The notes under the pieces were generated by a model. The model did not search any database. It was not told where the DNA came from and saw nothing but the letters and a program-made list of their open reading frames with translations. A program made the position numbers and the translations under genes. A DNA stretch of 64,000 nt, from NCBI RefSeq assembly GCF_003027925.1, contig NZ_PYPS01000039.1, positions 1-64,000 on the forward strand. The letters run 5' to 3'. Of this stretch, positions 40,060 to 49,469 are shown one piece after another. This stretch comes from Micromonospora sp. RP3T (GTDB taxonomy: Bacteria > Actinomycetota > Actinomycetes > Mycobacteriales > Micromonosporaceae). Each line of letters starts with the position of its first letter. Position 1 is the first letter of the stretch.

Positions 40060-41165
40060 CCCGGCGTGTGACCGGCAAGGTGGTGACCCCGAACGGGGTC
40101 ATCCGGCAGGGCTGCGTGGAGGTCCGGGACGACCGGATCACCGCGGTCGCCGACTACCCCTCGGTGCGCGACGGGCACTGGATCGTGCCCGGCTTCGTGG
40201 ACATGCACACCCACGGCGGCGGCGGGCACACGTTCACCACCGGCGACCCGGACTCGGCCCGGCAGGCCGCCGCGTTCCACCTCGACCACGGCACGACCAC
40301 GCTGCTGGCCAGCCTGGTCAGCTCCCCGTTGGCGCTGATGCGCGACGCCACCGCCGCGTTCCGGCCGCTGGTCGAGGCGGGCGTGCTCGCCGGCCTGCAC
40401 TTCGAGGGCCCCTACCTGTCGGCGGACCGCTGCGGCGCGCAGAACCCGGAGTTCCTCCGCGACCCGTCCACCGCCGAGCTGACCGAGCTGATCGAGCTGG
40501 GCGGCGGCGCGGTGCGGATGGTCACGATCGCGCCGGAGCGGGACGGCGCCACCGAGGCGATCGAGCTGCTGGTGGCGAACGGCGTGGTGGCGGCCGTCGG
40601 GCACACGGACGCCACCTGGGCGCAGACCCGCGCGGCGGTGGCCGCCGGCGCGAGTGTCGGAACCCACCTGTTCAACGGGATGCGCCCGGTGCACCACCGT
40701 GAGCCCGGCCCGGTGGTGGCGTTGCTGGAGGCCCCGAACGTGGTGTGCGAGCTGGTCGCCGACGGCGTGCACCTGCACGACGGCATGCTCGGCTTCGCCA
40801 GCTCGGTGGCCGGTCCGGAGCGGGCCGCCCTGATCACCGACGCGATGGCCGCCGCCGGCATGCCCGACGGCGAGTACGAGCTGGGCGGCCAGGCGGTCAC
40901 CGTGGCCGGCGGCGAGGCCCGGCTCAGCCGGGACGGCGCCATCGCCGGCAGCACGCTCACCATGGACGCCGCGCTGCGGCACGCGGTCGGTGCGGGCGTC
41001 ACGCTGCCCGACGCGGTCCGGATGGCCGCCACCACCCCGGCCCGCGCGCTCGGTCTGGGCGACCGGGTGGGCGCGCTCCGGGCCGGGCTGCGCGCCGACC
41101 TGGTGGTGCTGGACGACGACCTGAACGTGGTCCGGGTGATGCGCGCCGGCGAGTGGGTGCGGTAG
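40056..41165 (+). CDS. nagA: N-acetylglucosamine-6-phosphate deacetylase
   Basis: The 369-residue enzyme is an amidohydrolase with GFVDMHTHGGGG (metal ligands), FEGPYLS, VGHTDATW and THLFNGMRP, then ITDAMAAAGMPDG with the catalytic Asp. It removes acetate from GlcNAc-6-phosphate. ATG 40056 overlaps the kinase stop (ATGA). Together with the neighbours it completes GlcNAc use after uptake, which fits the secreted chitinase at 45342. Confidence 0.93.
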   Translation: MTRRVTGKVVTPNGVIRQGCVEVRDDRITAVADYPSVRDGHWIVPGFVDMHTHGGGGHTFTTGDPDSARQAAAFHLDHGTTTLLASLVSSPLALMRDATAAFRPLVEAGVLAGLHFEGPYLSADRCGAQNPEFLRDPSTAELTELIELGGGAVRMVTIAPERDGATEAIELLVANGVVAAVGHTDATWAQTRAAVAAGASVGTHLFNGMRPVHHREPGPVVALLEAPNVVCELVADGVHLHDGMLGFASSVAGPERAALITDAMAAAGMPDGEYELGGQAVTVAGGEARLSRDGAIAGSTLTMDAALRHAVGAGVTLPDAVRMAATTPARALGLGDRVGALRAGLRADLVVLDDDLNVVRVMRAGEWVR

Positions 41166-41263
41166 GCGGCCGGTCGCCCGGCGGGCCGGCACGCGCCGCA
41201 CGCCTATGATCGGGTTCTGTTCCGCCACGCCGGTGGAGCTGTCCCGACTGAGCGAGGACGCAC

Positions 41264-41917
41264 ATGGCCCGCCCGTACCATCCCGGACCGAAGCAGTTCG
41301 TCTTCGCGGCCGGAGACGGCAACGATCAACCCGTCTCGGTGGGTGACCCGCAGGAGGCGTACGAAGCGTTCTCCGCGTTCTTCCGGGGTCGCGAGTCCGA
41401 CACCTACACGATCAGGGACGAGGCGGCGGGACAGCGGCTGGTGCTGATGCCCCGGCGGGGGGCGATCTCCCGGTTCGCGGACGCGGACCCACCCCGCTCG
41501 GCGCATCTCCTGGTCGACCGGGGCAACCGCTACCTGCCGAGCGCGATGCTGTTCTTCGAGAACGGGTACGCCGGCCTCGACTACTTCGGGCAGTGGCTCC
41601 CCGACCTCGCCGACCTCGACACGTCACCGGAGACCCGCGGCGCCGCCCGCGCCGCCATGTTCACCACGGAGGCGGCGGCGATCGGCGAGGTCGGCCGGAT
41701 CTGGGCGGATTCCGGCATCGTCGACCCGACCGACCGGTACCACGTCTTCTTCGAGTCGCAGGACGTCGACGACGACCGGGCCGAGCGGGCCGAGCTGCTC
41801 CAGTTGATCGCATTCCTCGGCCTCGAACGCGTCGACGCCCCGGCCGGGGCGCGCGGGGGCGAGGTCTGGGTGCGTACCGAGCCGCGCCTGGACGCCGAAT
41901 GTGCCAGGTGGGCGTGA
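41264..41917 (+). CDS. Hypothetical protein sharing a domain with the next gene
   Basis: The 217-residue soluble protein contains TYTIRDEAAGQRLVLM and NGYAGLDYFGQWLPDLADLD, which line up with VFTVEDEEMGEGIQLH and GGYAALDRHGPWVSDVAEFE at the end of the next protein. So residues of about 10-130 form a domain shared by both. No signal peptide. The stop overlaps the next start. An immunity-like role has been considered because the fold of such pairs is often small and acidic, but nothing shows it. Confidence 0.65.
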   Translation: MARPYHPGPKQFVFAAGDGNDQPVSVGDPQEAYEAFSAFFRGRESDTYTIRDEAAGQRLVLMPRRGAISRFADADPPRSAHLLVDRGNRYLPSAMLFFENGYAGLDYFGQWLPDLADLDTSPETRGAARAAMFTTEAAAIGEVGRIWADSGIVDPTDRYHVFFESQDVDDDRAERAELLQLIAFLGLERVDAPAGARGGEVWVRTEPRLDAECARWA

Positions 41918-43158
41918 ACGAATCCCCGCGGGAGGTCGTCTTCGCGCGTGGCGGCTGGATCCCGAGCGTGGTCCGCGAGGACGGCGGGCTGAAGCTCATG
42001 CTCGGCGCCGGGGCCGACGCCAACCACGAGCCCCGCACGTTCACGTTCCCGATCTCCGAGGCCCATCTCGCGGTGATCCGGGAGGACCTGGCTCGGCACC
42101 TGCTGCTGTGGAGCGCGGTCCTTCCGCTGTGCGACGCCGCCGGGACCCGGGGCCGGCTCGACGAGGACGCCGCCGTCGCGCTCCTGGACCCGGTCCTGCT
42201 CGCCCCGCCCGCAGACGTCGACGCGCTGTTCCGGCGCATCCGGTGGGACCGGAGCCGGCTCGTCGCCCATGGCGCCGACCTGGGTCTCCTGGAGCGCGGC
42301 CGGGTCTGCGAGGCGATGCGCGCGGCGACGGAGGCGCCGAACGAGAAGCGCGCCCAGGAGCATCACGCGAACCGCCGTCGCGCCGCACGCGGAGTGGTCC
42401 TCGGGCCGCTCGACACGGGGGTCCTGACGTTCACCGGCCAGTACCTGCACGGCGCGACGATTCCCCGGCGGCTGCCCGAGGCCGTCGACCCGGCGCTGCT
42501 GCCGCAGGTCATGAGCGTGATCGCGACCGCCGAGCAGGCGTGCGCGGGGATGCGGATCGGCCTGGATCCGCGGCGGGGGAACCGGGGCACGGACAAGCGC
42601 GACTGGGATGCGATGGCGGCGACGGTCGAGGCGGCGGTGCGCCGCGCGCATCCCGGGCTCGCCGACGACGCGGTGCGTACGGTCAGCTTCCTGATGTGTT
42701 CGGAGGCCACGGCCCGGTCGCGGAACGCCCCGGTGGAGGACGACGACGCCGCGCCCGATGCGGGCGCGGGAAAGACGGTCCTGTCGTTCACCGACGACAA
42801 GGGTGGCGCGAAGACGTGGCGACGGGACGGTACGCGTACCGCCTCCGCCGAGTTCTGGCAGTTCGTCGCCGACCGCTCCGCCGGGGACAACGAAGTGTTC
42901 ACCGTCGAGGACGAGGAGATGGGCGAGGGGATCCAGTTGCACTTCTACGCGGACTCCATCGCCCGGATCAGCACGGTGCGGCCCGGGGAGGCCGGCTCGG
43001 ATCCGCAGTACCGGGTCGAGTACCGCCTGGTCGACGGCATCGGCGGGTACCGGGAGCTGGTGAGCGCCTTCGTCCGTGGCGGCTACGCCGCACTCGACCG
43101 GCACGGCCCGTGGGTGTCGGACGTCGCGGAGTTCGAGCGCTCGCGTCGTCGACGGTAG
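41914..43158 (+). CDS. Hypothetical protein, DUF6357-like
   Basis: The 414-residue soluble protein starts with REVVFARGGWIPSVVREDGG, and continues LMLGAGADANHEPRTFTFPI, which I recall as the family listed as DUF6357; treat the name as tentative. The last 115 residues repeat the domain of the upstream protein. GTG 41914 overlaps the upstream stop (GTGA); ATG 41899 is an alternative. Function unknown. Confidence 0.65.
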   Translation: MNESPREVVFARGGWIPSVVREDGGLKLMLGAGADANHEPRTFTFPISEAHLAVIREDLARHLLLWSAVLPLCDAAGTRGRLDEDAAVALLDPVLLAPPADVDALFRRIRWDRSRLVAHGADLGLLERGRVCEAMRAATEAPNEKRAQEHHANRRRAARGVVLGPLDTGVLTFTGQYLHGATIPRRLPEAVDPALLPQVMSVIATAEQACAGMRIGLDPRRGNRGTDKRDWDAMAATVEAAVRRAHPGLADDAVRTVSFLMCSEATARSRNAPVEDDDAAPDAGAGKTVLSFTDDKGGAKTWRRDGTRTASAEFWQFVADRSAGDNEVFTVEDEEMGEGIQLHFYADSIARISTVRPGEAGSDPQYRVEYRLVDGIGGYRELVSAFVRGGYAALDRHGPWVSDVAEFERSRRRR

Positions 43159-44373
43159 TCAGGGCGTCGGGGTGGGGACCTCGACGCCCAGCACGGCCTG
43201 CTCGTCCGGGCGGTGCACCAGCACGTCGGCCAGGTAGGAGTGGACGGCCCGGCGCATCCCGACGTCCCGGCCGGCCTGCTCGGAGAGCAGCCACTTGTGC
43301 TCGATGATCTGGGCGAACAGCTCCTGCGGCTCCAGCTTGCGCCGCAGGTGCGCCGGCACCGCCCGGACCACCGGCTCGAAGACCTCGGTGAGCCAGCGGT
43401 GCGCCGCCTGCTGATCGTCGGTCAGGTCGCTCTCCACCCGGTAGGCGTCCAGGTCGTTGAGGAGCTTGCGGGCCTGGTTCTCCTCGGCGTCCAGGCCGGT
43501 GAGCCGCAGCAGCCGGCGGGTGTGGTAGCCGGCGTCGACCACCTTGGGCCGGACCAGGTAGCGCCCGTTGTCGACGGTCGACAGCGCCACCTCGGCCACG
43601 TCGAAGCCCAGCTCGTTGAGGCGGCGGATGCGGCCCTCGATGTCGTGCCGGGCGGCGCGCTCGACCTGCTGCTCGTAGGTGATCTCGTGCCAGAGCCGCT
43701 CGTAGCGCCGGACCACCTCCTCGCAGACCACCTCCGGGTCGATCGACTCGTGCAGCAGGCCGGCGGCCTGGAGGTCGAGCGCCTCACCGAAGATGTTGAC
43801 CCGGGCGATCTCCAGGTCCTCGCCGCGCTGGCCGTTGGAGAGCGAGGTGTGGAGCGCCCCGGTCTCGGCGTCCACCAGGTAGGCGGCGAACGCGCCCGCG
43901 TCCCGGCGGAACAGCGTGTTCGACAGCGAGCAGTCGCCCCAGAAGAAGCCGGTCAGGTGCATCCGGACGATCAGCGCGGCGAGCGCGTCGAGCAGCCGGT
44001 TCATCGTCTCCGGCCGGAGCGTGTTGGAGAACAGCGCCCGGTACGGCAGCGAGAACTGCAGGTGCCGGGTGATCAACACCGACTCGAGCGGCTCCCCGTC
44101 GTCGGTCTGCCGGTCGGCGACGATCGCCACCGCCTCGACCGACGGGAAGTCGATCCGCTCCAGCGCCCGCAGCAGGTCGTACTCCCGCTCGGCGATCCGC
44201 TCCCGGGTCTCCTTGAACGCGTACACGTAGCCACCGAGCCGGACGAACCGCACGATGTGCCGGGAGATGCCCTGCGGCAACGCCACCAGGTGCTCGGCAG
44301 GCCACTGCTCCAGCGGGGTCGACCAGGGGAGGTCGAGCAGCGCCGGGTCGACGAGGGCCGAGGTGATCCGCAC
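43159..44373 (-). CDS. DUF4032 protein with a kinase-like N-terminal region
   Basis: The 404-residue protein has a lipopolysaccharide-kinase-like part (FKETRERIAEREYDLLRAL, then MHLTGFFWGDCSLSNTLFRR with the D-x-x-x-x-N of a kinase catalytic loop, and YLVDAETG in the DFG position) and a DUF4032 C-terminal part. The kinase residues are mostly there, so it may phosphorylate something, but no substrate is known. GTG 44373 (VRITSALVDP) begins the family. Its stop directly abuts the stop of the convergent gene. Confidence 0.85.
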   Translation of the reverse strand: MRITSALVDPALLDLPWSTPLEQWPAEHLVALPQGISRHIVRFVRLGGYVYAFKETRERIAEREYDLLRALERIDFPSVEAVAIVADRQTDDGEPLESVLITRHLQFSLPYRALFSNTLRPETMNRLLDALAALIVRMHLTGFFWGDCSLSNTLFRRDAGAFAAYLVDAETGALHTSLSNGQRGEDLEIARVNIFGEALDLQAAGLLHESIDPEVVCEEVVRRYERLWHEITYEQQVERAARHDIEGRIRRLNELGFDVAEVALSTVDNGRYLVRPKVVDAGYHTRRLLRLTGLDAEENQARKLLNDLDAYRVESDLTDDQQAAHRWLTEVFEPVVRAVPAHLRRKLEPQELFAQIIEHKWLLSEQAGRDVGMRRAVHSYLADVLVHRPDEQAVLGVEVPTPTP

Positions 44374-44487
44374 GGCAACCAGTGTGACCGCTGACCCGGC
44401 GGAGCGCTTCCCTTCGTGGTTCGGCACACAGGCCGCCGCCGGCGCCCGCGCGATCCGGCCGCCGTCGCCGGCCGGTAGCGTGGGCGC

Positions 44488-45255
44488 GTGCGCCAGACCT
44501 CAGGGGTACGCCCCGACCTGCGGCTTCGGCCCGTCCGACCGGCCGGTTGGTGGTGCGACGGGCTGCTGCTCGCCGCGCTGGTGGCGCTGACCGTGGCGCT
44601 CGCCGCCGGGCACCTGTTCGGGCTCGACCGGGCGGTCGCCGACTGGTCGGCCGCGCACCGGCCGACCGCCGCCCGGTGGGTCGCGATGGCGTTCAACCTG
44701 CTCGGCCAGGGCACCCCGCTGACGCTGCTGGCGGCCGGGCTGGGCGTGCTGCTGGCGTGGCGGGTGCGCTCGGTGCGGGCGGTGCTGCCGCCGGTGACGG
44801 CGTTCGTGTTGACGTTCTTCACCATCGGCCCGCTGAAGGTGTGGACGGCCCGCCCGGCGCCGAGCGCCAGCGTCAAGGAGCCGTTCCTGTCGCCCGAGCA
44901 GACGCTGCCGCTGTTCCAGCACGAGTTGCCGGTGCGCTTCGCCCAGTCGTACCCGTCGGGGCACGTGGCGAACGCGATCGTCTGGTACGGCGTGCTCGCC
45001 CTGCTGCTGGTGCCGCTGCTGCGCACGGTGGGCCGCACCGTGCCGGCCGGGCTGGTCACCGTGGTCCGGGTGGTGCCTCCGACGGTGGTCTTCTGCACCA
45101 CCGTCTACCTGGGCTGGCACTGGCTGACCGACTCGGTCGCCGGGCTGCTGCTCGGGCTGCTGCTGGACCGGCTGCTGCGCCGGGTGCCCTGGAACGGCCT
45201 GCCGCTGCCGGCGCGGCTCGGGGGCTGGGCCCGGCCGGTCGACCAGCTCGACTGA
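44488..45255 (+). CDS. PAP2 superfamily membrane phosphatase
   Basis: The 255-residue protein has about six helices and the three PAP2 motifs: KVWTARPAPS (KxxxxxxRP), SYPSGHVAN (PSGH) and GWHWLTDSVAGLLLG (SRxxxxxHxxxD-like with His and Asp kept). It dephosphorylates lipids such as undecaprenyl pyrophosphate or phosphatidic acid on the outer side of the membrane. GTG 44488 precedes the basic cytoplasmic start. Confidence 0.9.
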   Translation: MRQTSGVRPDLRLRPVRPAGWWCDGLLLAALVALTVALAAGHLFGLDRAVADWSAAHRPTAARWVAMAFNLLGQGTPLTLLAAGLGVLLAWRVRSVRAVLPPVTAFVLTFFTIGPLKVWTARPAPSASVKEPFLSPEQTLPLFQHELPVRFAQSYPSGHVANAIVWYGVLALLLVPLLRTVGRTVPAGLVTVVRVVPPTVVFCTTVYLGWHWLTDSVAGLLLGLLLDRLLRRVPWNGLPLPARLGGWARPVDQLD

Positions 45256-45293
45256 AAAATCCGCCTCTTGTCCCGGCGCATCGACGCCGGTAT

Positions 45294-45330
45294 ACATTTA
45301 GCAACCTTAACAGTTAAGTTTGTTAAATGT
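45294..45330 (+). promoter_or_regulatory. 37-bp nested palindrome before the chitinase gene
   Basis: ACATTTA ... TAAATGT (45294-45300, 45324-45330) encloses CTTAA-CAG-TTAAG (45306-45318), all centred at 45312. It ends directly at the AGGAGG ribosome-binding site, so a bound repressor would block transcription. It does not match the DasR dre site or CebR box. The regulator is unknown. Confidence 0.65.
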
Positions 45331-45341
45331 AGGAGGTGCAC

Positions 45342-47900
45342 GTGCTGGCGAGACGAATCAGCCGGTGGCTGTCGGCCGGCGTCGCCGGTCTGCTGACCGC
45401 GGCCATGGCGGTGGTGGTGGCCGCCCCGGACGCCCGGTCGGCCGTCGCCGACGACGAGGCGTGCCGGCCCGACGGGCTCTACCGCACGCCCGGGGTGTCG
45501 GTGCCCTACTGCACCGTCTACGACACCGCCGGCCGGGAGAAGATGGGCGCCGACCACACCCGCCGGATCATCGGTTACTTCACCAGTTGGCGGACCGGCC
45601 GCAACGGCGCCCCCGCCTACCTGGTCAACCAGATCCCGTGGCAGAAGGTCACCCACATCAACTACGCGTTCGCGCACGTCGACGGCAACAACAAGATCTC
45701 CGTCGGCAACCCGGCCGCCGCGGACAACCCGGCCACGAACATGACCTGGCCCGGCGTGGCCGGCGCCGAGATGGACCCGGCCCTGCCCTACACCGGGCAC
45801 TTCAACCTGCTCAACAAGTACAAGAGGCAGCACCCGAACGTCCGCACGCTGATCAGCGTCGGCGGCTGGGCCGAGACCGGCGGCTTCATCGACGACAGCG
45901 GCAACCGGCTCGACTCCGGCGGCTTCTACCGGATGACCACCACCGGCACCAACACGGTCAACACCGCCGGCATCAACACGTTCGCCGACTCGGTGGTGAC
46001 GTTCCTGCGCACGTACGGCTTCGACGGGGTGGACATCGACTACGAGTACCCCACCTCGAACAACAAGGCCGGCAACCCGCTCGACTTCGCCCAGGCCGAC
46101 GCCAAGCGGGCCGGCCTCAACGCCTCGTACCAGGTGCTGATGCGCACCCTGCGGGAGAAGCTCGACCGGGCCGCCGCCACCGACGGCCGGCACTACCTGC
46201 TCACCGTGGCCGCGCCCGCGTCCGGCTGGCTGCTGCGCGGCATGGAGTCCTACCAGGCGTTGCAGTACCTCGACTACGTCAACGCGATGTCCTACGACCT
46301 GCACGGCGCGTGGAACCACTTCGTCGGGCCGAACGCGGCGCTCTACGACAACGGCGACGACGCCGAGCTGGCCGCCGGCGGCGTGTACGGCGCGTACTCC
46401 GGCATCGGCTACCTGAACACCGACTGGGCGTACCACTACTTCCGGGGCGCGCTACCCAGCGGCCGGGTCAACATCGGCGTGCCCTACTACACCCGGGGCT
46501 GGCAGGGCGTCACCGGCGGCACCAACGGCCTGTGGGGGCGGGCCGCGCTACCCGACCAGACGAAGTGCCCGGCCGGCACCGGCGGCGCGATCGGCTCCAC
46601 CACCCCCTGCGGCAACGGCGCGGTCGGCATCGACAACCTCTGGCACGACCTCGACGCCGCCGGCAACGAGGTGCCCGGCGGCGCCAACCCGATGTGGCAC
46701 GCGAAGAACCTCCAGGCCGGCATCACCGGCGACTACCTGACCGGGTACGGCCTCACCCCCGCCACCGACCCGGCCGACCGGATCAGCGGCAGCTACACCC
46801 GCAACTACTCGGCCGCGCTGGCCGCGCCCTGGCTGTGGAACGCCGACAAGAAGGTCTTCCTCTCCACCGAGGACGACCAGTCGCTCGCCGCCAAGGCCGA
46901 CTACGTGGCCGCCAAGGGCATCGGCGGCGTGATGATCTGGGAACTGGCCGGCGACTACGGCTACGACGCCGCCAAGGGCCGGTACGGCATGGGCGACACG
47001 CTCACCACGCTGCTCTACGACAAGCTGAAGACCGCACCGGCGTACGGCGCCCGCAAGGCGGGCATCACCATGCCCACCCGGACGCTGGACGTGGCGGTCG
47101 ACATGGGCGGCTTCGCGCTCGGCGACAACAACTACCCGATCAACCCCGAGCTGCGGCTGACCAACAACACCGGCGCGCCGATCCCGGCCGGCGCGCAACT
47201 GGAGTTCGACTACCCGACCACCACCCCGGCCACGCTCAGCCAGCAGTCCGGCTGGGCGCTCACCACCGTCTCCACTGGCCACACCGGCAGCAACGTGGGC
47301 GGCCTGAAGGGCGACCACAACCGGGTACGCCTCACCGTGCCGGCCGCCATCGCGCCCGGCGCGTACGCCGAGGTGACGCTCAACTACCAGCTCCCGATCA
47401 CCGGCCCGGCCAACCTCACGCTCGCGTTCGGCGGCCAGACGTACGCGCTGGCCGCGGACCGGGCGCGCGGCGGCGAGGTGGTCAGCCCGTCGCCGAGCCC
47501 GACCGGCTCCACCCCGCCCGGCGGGGGTACCTGCACCGCGCCGGCCTGGTCGGCGGCCACCGCGTACTCCGGTGGGGCGACGGTGTCGTACGCCGGGCGC
47601 ACCTGGACCGCGAAGTGGTGGACCCAGGGCGAGACGCCTGGTAGCGCGGCGGTCTGGGCCGACCAGGGCGCCTGCGCCGGCTCCCCGACGCCCACCGCTT
47701 CCCCGACGTCCACCGGCACGCCCTCGCCGACACCCACCGGCGGGACCTGCACCGCGCCGGCCTGGGCCGCCGGCACGGCGTACTCCGGCGGTGCGGTGGT
47801 GTCCCACGGCGGGCACCGGTGGACCGCGCGGTGGTGGACCCAGGGCGACGTCCCGGGGACCAACAGCCAGGGCGTCTGGACCGACAACGGCCTCTGCTGA
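45342..47900 (+). CDS. Secreted GH18 chitinase with two chitin-binding modules
   Basis: The 852-residue protein has a signal peptide (basic start, hydrophobic core LTAAMAVVVAA, likely cut near PDARSA), a GH18 catalytic domain with GFDGVDIDYEYP (catalytic Glu235) and IGGVMIWELAGDYG, an immunoglobulin-like/CBM-type domain at about 570-715, and two C-terminal CBM5/12 modules (AYSGGATVSYAGRTW..., AYSGGAVVSHGGHRW...) joined by Ser/Thr/Pro linkers. It hydrolyses chitin outside the cell. GTG 45342 lies 5 bp after AGGAGG; GTG 45336 overlaps that site and is unlikely. Confidence 0.95.
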   Translation: MLARRISRWLSAGVAGLLTAAMAVVVAAPDARSAVADDEACRPDGLYRTPGVSVPYCTVYDTAGREKMGADHTRRIIGYFTSWRTGRNGAPAYLVNQIPWQKVTHINYAFAHVDGNNKISVGNPAAADNPATNMTWPGVAGAEMDPALPYTGHFNLLNKYKRQHPNVRTLISVGGWAETGGFIDDSGNRLDSGGFYRMTTTGTNTVNTAGINTFADSVVTFLRTYGFDGVDIDYEYPTSNNKAGNPLDFAQADAKRAGLNASYQVLMRTLREKLDRAAATDGRHYLLTVAAPASGWLLRGMESYQALQYLDYVNAMSYDLHGAWNHFVGPNAALYDNGDDAELAAGGVYGAYSGIGYLNTDWAYHYFRGALPSGRVNIGVPYYTRGWQGVTGGTNGLWGRAALPDQTKCPAGTGGAIGSTTPCGNGAVGIDNLWHDLDAAGNEVPGGANPMWHAKNLQAGITGDYLTGYGLTPATDPADRISGSYTRNYSAALAAPWLWNADKKVFLSTEDDQSLAAKADYVAAKGIGGVMIWELAGDYGYDAAKGRYGMGDTLTTLLYDKLKTAPAYGARKAGITMPTRTLDVAVDMGGFALGDNNYPINPELRLTNNTGAPIPAGAQLEFDYPTTTPATLSQQSGWALTTVSTGHTGSNVGGLKGDHNRVRLTVPAAIAPGAYAEVTLNYQLPITGPANLTLAFGGQTYALAADRARGGEVVSPSPSPTGSTPPGGGTCTAPAWSAATAYSGGATVSYAGRTWTAKWWTQGETPGSAAVWADQGACAGSPTPTASPTSTGTPSPTPTGGTCTAPAWAAGTAYSGGAVVSHGGHRWTARWWTQGDVPGTNSQGVWTDNGLC

Positions 47901-47910
47901 CCTCGATCCC

Positions 47911-47942
47911 GGTGCCGCCGGCGGAATCCCGTCGGCGGCACC
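47911..47942 (+). terminator. Terminator hairpin after the chitinase
   Basis: GGTGCCGCCG pairs perfectly with CGGCGGCACC across 12 nt, starting 10 bp after the stop. It separates the chitinase from the permease gene at 47975. Confidence 0.65.
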
Positions 47943-47974
47943 GGCCGTTCACGTCCGGCCCCTAGGCTGCCGGT

Positions 47975-49195
47975 GTGGAACAGCTGGCACGCCGGCTCGG
48001 CGTACCCGATGCGGTCGTCATCGGTCTGGGGTCGATGCTCGGCGCGGGCGTCTTCGTGGTCCTCGCGCCGGCCGCGTCGGCGGCCGGCGGCACCGGGCTC
48101 CTGGTCGCGCTCGCGCTGGCCGGCTTCGTCGCGTTCTGCAACGCCACCAGCTCGGCGCGGCTCGCCGCCCGCTACCCGGAGTCCGGCGGCACCTACGTCT
48201 ACGGCCGGGAGCGCCTGCACCCGTTCGCCGGCTTCCTCGCCGGCTGGGGGTTCGTGGTCGGCAAGACGGCGAGCTGCGCGGCCATGGCGCTGACCGTCGG
48301 GGCCTACCTGTGGCCGGGGCGGGCGCGGCTCGTCGCGGTCCTCGCGGTGGTGGCGGTGACCGCGGTGAACCTGCGCGGCATCGGCAAGACCGCGACCGCC
48401 ACCCGGATCCTGGTCGCGGTGGTGCTCACCGTGCTGGCCGTGGTCGCGGTGACCGGCGCGCCGCAGGTGACGGCCGACCGGCTCACCGCCTCCGTCGACG
48501 TCGGGGCGCACGGCGTGCTCACCGCCGCCGGCCTGCTCTTCTTCGCGTTCGCCGGGTACGCGCGGATCGCCACGCTGGGCGAGGAGGTCCGCGACCCGGA
48601 GCGCACCATCCCCCGCGCGGTGCCGCTGGCGCTCGGCGCGGTGCTGGCGATCTACCTGACGCTGGCCGTGGTGGCGCTCGGCGTGCTGGGCACCGACCGG
48701 CTGGCCGCCTCCCCGGCGCCGCTGGTCGAGGTGGTGACCGCCGCCGGCCGACCCGGACTGGCCTGGCTGGTCCGGGCCGGGGCCGCCGTCGCGGTGACCG
48801 GGGTGCTGCTCTCGCTGCTGGCCGGCGTCGGTCGCACCACGCTGGCGATGGCCCGCCGACGCGACCTGCCGGGCGCGCTGGCCGCCGTGCACCCCCGCCA
48901 CCGGGTGCCGCACCGGGCCGAGCTGGCCGTGGCCGCCGTGGTGATCGTGGTGGTGGCGCTCGCCGACGTCCGGGGCGCGATCGGCTTCTCCAGCTGCACG
49001 GTGCTGGTCTACTACGCGATCACCAACGCCGCCGCGCTGACGCTCGGGCGGGACGGGCGGCTGCTCGCCACGCTGGGGCTGGTGGGGTGCCTGGTGCTCG
49101 CGGTCAACCTGCCGCTGCCGAGCGTGCTCGGCGGCTTCGGCGTGCTCACTCTCGGCGCGCTCTGGTACGCCCTCCGCCACACCCGTACGACCTGA
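47975..49195 (+). CDS. APC family amino acid permease
   Basis: The 406-residue protein has about 11-12 membrane helices and the APC opening VIGLGSMLGAGVFVVLAPAA (the G-S-M-I-G-x-G-I/V-F motif). It probably imports or exchanges amino acids or polyamines by proton symport. The glutamate-containing loop GEEVRDPERTIPRAV is also characteristic. GTG 47975 is 32 bp after the chitinase terminator; there is no partner enzyme. Confidence 0.88.
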   Translation: MEQLARRLGVPDAVVIGLGSMLGAGVFVVLAPAASAAGGTGLLVALALAGFVAFCNATSSARLAARYPESGGTYVYGRERLHPFAGFLAGWGFVVGKTASCAAMALTVGAYLWPGRARLVAVLAVVAVTAVNLRGIGKTATATRILVAVVLTVLAVVAVTGAPQVTADRLTASVDVGAHGVLTAAGLLFFAFAGYARIATLGEEVRDPERTIPRAVPLALGAVLAIYLTLAVVALGVLGTDRLAASPAPLVEVVTAAGRPGLAWLVRAGAAVAVTGVLLSLLAGVGRTTLAMARRRDLPGALAAVHPRHRVPHRAELAVAAVVIVVVALADVRGAIGFSSCTVLVYYAITNAAALTLGRDGRLLATLGLVGCLVLAVNLPLPSVLGGFGVLTLGALWYALRHTRTT

Positions 49196-49201
49196 GCCGG
49201 G

Positions 49202-49469
49202 TCACTCGGTGGCGCGTGGATGGCCGGCACCCGCGTAGGTCAGCCACAGCGTGCGGCGCTCGTCGTCGATCAGGTACCAGATCCGGCCGCCGCCGGTCAC
49301 CTCGTACTGCCAGCGTTCCAGGTCCTGGCCCTTCCAGTGGCTGGTTGCCAGCGAGCCCTTGAGGCGATGGTGACGGTCGGGGTTGGCGGTGGATCGCGGG
49401 CCCGACCGAAGCGATTCGAACGCCCGGCGCAGATGGTGGGGCCGCCCGGTCGCCCCGCTTGGGGCTCAC
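49202..49469 (-). pseudogene. RelE/HigB-like toxin gene, disrupted by a deletion and frameshift
   Basis: The minus frame starting at GTG 49469 overlaps the antitoxin-like stop (GTGA) and begins VSPKRGDRAAPP, but then leaves the family. A different frame then reads RRAFESLRSGPR, HHRLKGSLATSH, DLERWQYEVTGGGRIWYLID and LTYAGAGHPRATE, ending at 49202. Together these are the N and C ends of an actinobacterial RelE-like ribonuclease toxin, with about 35 central residues missing. It should be inactive. Confidence 0.7.

Noticed and set aside
45294..45330. DasR (dre) site before the chitinase
   Set aside because: The sequence does not fit ACTGGTCTAGACCACT or its half-sites.
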